The position numbers and the translations under genes were made by a program. Below, one piece after another: positions 58,901-64,000 of a stretch of DNA of 64,000 bases. The first letter of the stretch is position 1; the number at the start of each line of letters is the position of its first letter. The notes below the pieces were generated by a model, which was not told where the DNA came from, made no database searches, and worked only from the letters and a program-made list of their open reading frames with translations. Source of the stretch: Torymus aiolomorphi (lineage: Eukaryota; Arthropoda; Insecta; Hymenoptera; Torymidae); the NCBI GenBank assembly GCA_036365515.1, contig CM070873.1, positions 230,639,876 to 230,703,875 on the forward strand, given 5' to 3'.

Positions 58901-61900
58901 GCCTGCCCGTATTTGTGTGGTCTTTCTGGAATTTCCGATGTAAAAAAAAGGTTCTAACCTTAAGGGGGTGTCGCACTATACTAACACTGTTTTATCGGCG
59001 GAACATGTACAAGTAATTAATATAAATAAAAGGATAATGATTTACGCCTTGAACAAATTCAGTTGCCCTGCGTAATGGTGTAATGCATCATTCTACAAAG
59101 TTTCGAGGCAAAAAAACGACGACACCTTTGTTTATTTTGTCTCAAAACTTCGTAGAACGATGTATTAGAGGATTACGCAGGGCAAGTGAATTTGTTTAAG
59201 TCGCAAATCATTATCCTTTTATTTATATTAATTATTTTGATATATTCCGCCGATAAAACAGGGTTAGTGGTAAAGTAGGACTATTACACCACCTTAAAAA
59301 TAATAAATGGCTATTACAAAACAAAAACAGGTATAAAACACGCGCACATCGGCGCATAGCGCATAGCGCATGTCATTTCCATTTTCTAGTATACATAAAT
59401 GCGTTTCCAAATAATTACGATTTTAAAAAAGGGCTAAAATAGTTTTAACCTCAAATATCTCTGAAATTCATAAACGAATTCTTTTACCCTAAGAACTTTT
59501 CTAATAAATAATGTACAAACTCTACATCTCCATCAAATTTCAAAGAAATTAAAACAATTTTAATGTAGTTATATTGTGCGATCACAAAGAAAGTCATTTT
59601 CAAAAAGACTAAAATTTTAAATATCAAACATCTCAAAAATTAACCGTATAATCTGGATGAAATTTTACACAGGTATTGCCTATATTGCATACAAAATAGT
59701 CTATAAATTTCAAGCTGATACATGAAGTCGTCATTGAGAAATTACGATTTTGAAAAAAACCGTAAAAGAATTTTAACCTTAAATATCTCTAAAAATCATG
59801 AGACAATTCTTTTAAGGACTTATACAATAATATATAAACTCTACATCTCCACAAAATTTGAACATGATTAAACCAATTTTTGTTTTCTCTAGTTATCATG
59901 CGAAAAAGAAAATAACTTTGTAAAATACGAAAATTTTTAAAATCAAATATCTCAAAAAGTAATCGTACGATCTTGATGAAAATTCGGACACATATTATCT
60001 ATATCACATACAAAATGGTCTATAAATTTGAAGCTGATACATGGAGCCGTTCTTGAGAAATTACGATTTGAAAAAAAGGTTAAAAAAATTTTATCCTCAA
60101 ATATTTCTGATATTTTCTGACTAATCATTTTGTTCAAAGAACTCAACCGAGAGCTACCAAAAATCTACCTCTACAAGGAATTTCAAAGCGAAAGTAGATT
60201 CAAATTTTTACAGATTATAGCTATTTATATTCTGCATTATCATGATCTTTCCAAGAAAATTGACCGTTTAGTTTAGGAGTTATAAGCTTTAAAAAAAAAC
60301 ACGTTTCCGTTAATAACAAAAGAACCGTGATAGCTAGAGAAATTTTTTTTGTTTAGAAAATATAGGTATTTTAATGCTCTTTCGAATGCTGTCCATTCGA
60401 TTCAAATATCTCGATCTTATCATTAAAAAAAAAGCAAAAATCAATTTTGAGAAAATCGAAAATTTTAAATAAAACAAAAACGCATCGGCGAATCAAAAAA
60501 CGAATTTTTGACCCGCCATCACACAAAAAAAAAATAAAAAAAATGATACAGACATTTTCAAAAATCATGTATTTTGATTCCTAACACCTCGAAAAACAAT
60601 TATAACATGTTTTTACAATAACTCAAAAAATTACTATCACAAAGCTTCCTCTAGGAGGAAGCAAAATATTTTGTCTTACAAAAAGCCATTGGTAAATATG
60701 AATGAAAAATTTTTAACCTCAAATATCTTTGGTCCTGACGATTGAATTTCTTTTGAATAACGCGTTATTTTGAAAAAATAATACTATATTATGCACCAAG
60801 GGAATAAAGTTGGCTGTGTGCTCCCTGCGCGAGAGTTGTCGCCTGAGCCAAGCGAGGGCGACAAACGTGCAGGTTCGCACAACCCACTATATTCACGAGT
60901 GCAATTTACGACTTTTTAACACAACTATCATAAAGTTCGTACTCGTTTTCCGCTGAAAAGGGAAAAAAGGCTGCATATTGATTCCCTAACCTCACTTTCG
61001 TTTCCAGTGCAACGAACTGTTTGTGCCCGAGCCGAAGGCGAGGGCACATGTGCGTGGCGCTGGGGACTAGAGTGGGGGTAGGGAATGAACGTAACACTTT
61101 TTTCCCACTTCGGCGGGAATAAAGTAAGAACTTTATAATGGGGTATGTTAAAAAATATATAAAACACCATGCACGTTGATAAATAATAATTATTTACCTA
61201 TATACTGATTTGAACAATGAATGTACTAGAACAATACCTTTAGTTTGAGGAAGCTAATTGCCAATGCATCGGCAGCGGTTTTTTTAATTTGCGCAGTTTG
61301 TACGTTCGCCCGAAAGCAGATATGAGTCATTCGAATCATACATATTCTGTTGATCTGGCATTCGTGCTATATGCATTCTGTTATTCTGGAATTCGTGCTA
61401 TGCCTTTTCGAAAAACGAAATTATAATGAATCAATATCTATTTATATGTTTTGTGCATGTTATGTTTTCTATTATCTTGCTGTTCTCTCCTCTAAAATGT
61501 ACTTTCTACTTTTTACATTTCTACTGTTGCGCAAATTAACTAAATTGATTCTTCAAACAAATATCTGTAATTTCATATTCTGTTAGTCATTCTCTTTGTT
61601 TTTAAAGCTCTCGAAAATGAGCACTTTTGCCGGTCGGGTACATTTATTCTATTTTTAATATTCTGCAGGATAAGGATTCTGTATATCACCCTTTCGAAAT
61701 AACATACCACACCCAATGTGGGATATGGCACTTCCCATACATGGCCGAAATTTCTCCAGATTGCTCTCCGTACTCTTTTCTCATGTATAGGGGAACTATG
61801 TAGTTCCGAAGCCGCCACTAGGCGCCGCACGCCTGATGGCGTAACACATGGATAAATAGGAACCGTGCGGGTATGTAAGGAAGTATAAGACATTGGGTTG

Positions 61901-63684
61901 GGTGGAGTGCTTCGCTTGTATATATATATTTACAAAATTTGTTGTTAACGAGGAACTGAAAGCAACACTTGTCCAATACATGGGCCACAGGTCATCCCAA
62001 CTATGGGAAAAAAGTACGAAGCGCAACATGGAGAAATTTTGGCCATGTATGGGAAGTGACATATCCCATATATTGCCAACATTCCGAGCAATATATTGGC
62101 CAGTCTTAATTATTTTGCGCGGGTACTTTTTTTTAGTATTATCAACCGGTATGTTCACTGTATAATAAATATGTACTTTATTTACTCATTAAATTAAAGT
62201 ATGTTTATTAATATCAGTGCACTAATTTTATGATGCAATATAGCAGTCAAAGAACTTACCGAAAGTTATTATTTAAAAAGAGGTAAAGTCCGTTTATAAG
62301 AAGACTTTTGCAAAGCAAAGATGTACAGCAGTAATAATAGTGTAAAGCTATCTCGCGGAAATTTTTCTTTACGTAGAAAATTAATGAGCGTGTCATGTGA
62401 CTTATTAATGTGGAAATCCGAGTACCACCATTCGTTAGAATTTACGCACCTTTGAATAAACCTTTGTTCTTCTTAGGCATAACAAGAAAGATTCATTGGA
62501 ATAAAAAAAGTTCACGTGATTTGAAGAGAAGAGATTATTAAAAAATGCTACTATCCGCATTTTTTAATTAAAGCAAGATAAAAATGCTGCAGTCTTTCTT
62601 AATAGGCCATTGTTCTTTTGTGACTCACTTGAATTTGCTTTTTTCATTCAGAGACCTATCATTGTCATTTCTCATTTCATTCAAGCATAAAAAATATTTT
62701 TGAATTTTCAGCATGTCTCATTGGTAAAATTAAAAATAACTCTTTTTCATCAGATAGAAAATATTACAAAATTTTTAATTCAAAAGAACTTTTAATTAAA
62801 TACAAAAAAGCGGGAGTCATACTCTTTTTAAATTCTCGTAAAAGTTAATTTTTTTAGGATATAACGTAAGTCCACCCGTAAAAAGAAACATTATTCTTCA
62901 CCTAAACGAGGCTACAGAACAAAACCTCTTTAAAATTTCGTATGCATTCTAAAAGTTGTAAATAGAAATCGCAAACAGGAGAAAAACCCTTGGAAGCGAT
63001 CAAACTTTTATTAAATTTATTCAGTCGTCACTCCAGAAAACTGCGAAGCACTTACACAAAATTGAACAATTCAAAGAATTTATAATGATCTCGATAAAAA
63101 AGAATCCAATCGAATACCAAACTAGGCCAATTAATCTATACAGAAAAAACTTCGTTCAAATACGTACCTGAGAACGAGATTATCGAGATGCCCCAAATGC
63201 CTAGTATAGCTATACGGATAGGTGAGTGCGAACTGATAGGTCTCGTCCTCGCGATCGAAGGCAAAGGCGAAACTGAGCACGTAGTGCTCCTGATGCTGGG
63301 CCGATTTGTAATAAAACACCTGCTTGTGGGGCAACCGCTGCCACTTTGGCCGACTCGTGCTTCTCACCAGAGGCGTGAGACCCTGGCAAAAAAGATTCTT
63401 GCTCTTGGAGATGTTGACAATGTTGAAGATGACGCGCTGATCCTGGCGCACGTTGTCCACGTTGAAGTTAAACCAGAGCCTGAGGCGCGGGCTGCAGGTG
63501 TCGGGTCGAATGAAGAGATCGTACTCGAACTCGGAGACGAGGTCGACGCGGCCGAGATTGCCCGTCTCGAAGGAGGCGTCGAAGCACAGGTGACCCTTCT
63601 TCGCCTTGCCGCTGTGACCCGGCGGTCGGATTATGAGCTTGTTGACGTTGCCCAAGCCTCCCTCCGCATCGCTGTCCTCGCTCT
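52944..63684 (-). CDS. AGBL4-like: Cytosolic carboxypeptidase, CCP6/AGBL4-like (5' end outside window)
   Basis: M14 metallopeptidase family whose members trim glutamates from tubulin and other proteins. Exons in this window: 63684-63168, 57558-57262, 56524-56321, 55990-55767, 55236-55041 and 53358-52944. Phases fit and all introns are GT-AG, giving 616 residues here; at least one upstream exon is missing. The N-terminal beta-sandwich domain of CCPs (FETGNLGRVD ... YPYSYTR) comes first. The zinc ligands follow: His and Glu in GRVHPGESPSSF and His in DIHAHTN. Substrate-binding NPDGVYLGNYR and DLNRSW are present. The catalytic Glu expected in YTLEVS is His here (codon CAT at 55831-55833), so hydrolysis is doubtful. 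A CCP6-like C-terminus (GRNLARALLEYY) is followed by a long Glu-, Ala- and Arg-rich tail without recognised domains. The 5.6-kb intron is full of nested transposons. Confidence 0.92.
56636..57226. mobile_element. piggyBac-type MITE, 591 bp, TTAA borders, in a CCP6-like intron
   Basis: The ends read TTAACCCTTTGAGGGGCA and, at the right, its exact complement TGCCCCTCAAAGGGTTAA (18 bases). TTAA at both borders and CCCTTT just inside fit piggyBac-like elements. A palindrome GGGACGTATACGTCCC follows the left end at 56656. There is no transposase frame; one short open frame at the right end is chance. It lies in the intron 56525-57261, only 36 bases from the exon at 57262. Confidence 0.92.
58879..58959. 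mobile_element. Fragment related to the 42481 TIR element
   Basis: GGGTAAGTGTCTCTAGTAG with ATGCC and TTTGTGTGG following resembles the left end of 42481-43411 (GGGTAAG, then TTAGTGTGCC). The matching right end was not found. A TTAA MITE starts one base later. Confidence 0.4.
58960..59297. mobile_element. TTAA-bordered palindromic MITE, 338 bp
   Basis: TTAAGGGGGTGT at the left and ACACCACCTTAA at the right. Further in, TGTTTTATCGGCGGAA, AATTAATATAAATAAAAGG, ATAATGATTT and GCCCTGCGTAAT recur in inverted order at the right, so nearly the whole element folds into a hairpin around about 59110. The TTAA border suggests a piggyBac-type origin. It is inserted in the Helitron-like element. Confidence 0.85.
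59413..60380. repeat. Three diverged tandem units of about 320-330 bp
   Basis: Units start at 59413, 59741 and 60060 (ATTACGATTT, then A-rich, then TTTTAACCTCAAATATCTC). Each continues with CTCTACATCTCC-like and TTTCAA(G/A) blocks, and ends with ATAAATTT(C/G)AAGCTGATAC before the next unit. The repetition is internal to the Helitron-like element. Units are too long, adjacent and diverged to be a CRISPR. Confidence 0.7.
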
Positions 63685-64000
63685 CTGAGTACGCCGGGAA
63701 AAATAAATGTAAAGGTTGAAAACAAAGAAATGAAATTTTGAGCGGAAAATATTTCAAGGAAATAAATGATTTTTTTAACAATTAATGTTTTTATACGGAA
63801 ATTTTAGATGAGATAGGAAAGTAAATATCTAATTACTCTATGTACAAACATAATTTAAAATTTAATAAAGTGCTTCGGCGCGAAATAATGTAATTAAAAA
63901 TTTTTTAACTGATTTTTTTCTTTCTCAATTCATTAGTTTTTATACATGTATTTTCGATGAGATAGCAAAATTCATATCTACTTCCTCTATGTACCAACAT
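63685..64000 (-). other. Intron of the CCP6-like gene, running out of the window
   Basis: AT-rich sequence upstream of the acceptor CGTACTCAG that borders the exon at 63684. No exon was recognised in it. Confidence 0.6.

Larger units (their letters stand above)
58558..60662 (+). mobile_element. Helitron-like non-autonomous element, 2.1 kb
   Basis: It starts AAAACCGCTGCCAATTCATT and CTTCCTCAAACTTAATTT, and ends with the hairpin GCTTCCTCTAGGAGGAAGC (60644-60662). The 3' part (60360-60662) is the reverse complement of 7686-8090, and 59838-59945 matches 8105-8275, so it is a fuller member of the family at 7686-9433. It carries a three-unit internal tandem array and a nested TTAA MITE. No Rep-helicase frame is present. 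Confidence 0.72.
57798..62125. mobile_element. Large nested foldback structure, about 4.3 kb, in a CCP6-like intron
   Basis: The outer ends (TACCCGCGCAAAA, then GACTGGCCAATATAT) pair over about 60 bases (57798-57857 and 62066-62125). Inside them, 57867-58400 and 61155-61685 are inverted copies of about 530 bases, each containing a Helitron-like end (CCGCTGCC ... GCTTCCTCAAACT). The right side has an extra segment of about 380 bases (61690-62065) that is itself a hairpin (TGGGATATG ... CATATCCCA). The centre contains a complete Helitron-like element, which in turn carries a TTAA MITE. At least three insertion generations are therefore stacked. No intact transposase was found. Confidence 0.85.

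Noticed and set aside
59413..60380. Possible CRISPR-like direct repeats
   Set aside because: Units are about 325 bases, contiguous and diverged, in a eukaryotic transposon; this is a tandem array.

Overview
The window is nuclear DNA of an arthropod, most likely an insect and probably a hymenopteran (inference from style, not proven). Support: short phase-consistent introns with GT-AG borders, AT-rich DNA alternating with CpG-rich stretches that show no obvious CpG depletion, long GA/CT and GT microsatellites, and many small inverted-repeat transposons. There is no operon structure, no rRNA or tRNA gene that I can see, and no CRISPR array.

Only four protein-coding genes are convincing. (1) Alas, 5-aminolevulinate synthase, + strand, 28598-30333, three coding exons. 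(2) A beta-1,4-N-acetylgalactosaminyltransferase, + strand, 33645-34773, two exons. (3) An RBM5/RBM10-type splicing regulator, - strand, 35712-41026, six coding exons, convergent with gene 2. (4) The 3' part of a cytosolic carboxypeptidase of the CCP6/AGBL4 type, - strand, 52944-63684, six exons, with its 5' exons beyond the right edge. They belong to unrelated pathways (heme synthesis, glycan synthesis, pre-mRNA splicing, tubulin deglutamylation), so the block is ordinary gene neighbourhood. A decayed AT-rich coding relic at 30956-32370 lies between genes 1 and 2 and may be an endogenous viral fragment.

Layout: 1-10115 is a diverged tandem segmental duplication (copy A 1-1548 and 2881-3073; copy B 5474-9590 and 9927-10115). 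Because each copy shows the empty site of the other's insertions, several mobile elements can be delimited to the base: a 780-bp TIR element, a Helitron/Helentron-like element, a 620-bp foldback nested in it, and two CACTG-ended MITEs. 10.1-27.8 kb has no recognisable gene but holds microsatellites, a CpG-rich TATA-bearing candidate promoter near 20.2 kb and a nearly perfect 150-bp hairpin. 27.8-42.2 kb is the gene-dense part. 42.4-52.9 kb is intergenic with at least four well-delimited MITEs and CpG-rich low-complexity blocks. The large CCP6 intron (57559-63167) carries a 4.3-kb foldback structure with at least two further generations of nested insertions.

Most notable points: a His in place of the catalytic Glu in the CCP6-like enzyme; a U2 snRNA-like 5' segment behind a TATA-like box inside a transposon; a Helitron-like family with defined ends and an empty site; three CACTG MITEs sharing AACTGTTAA-type internal motifs; and long near-perfect hairpins that could make small RNAs.
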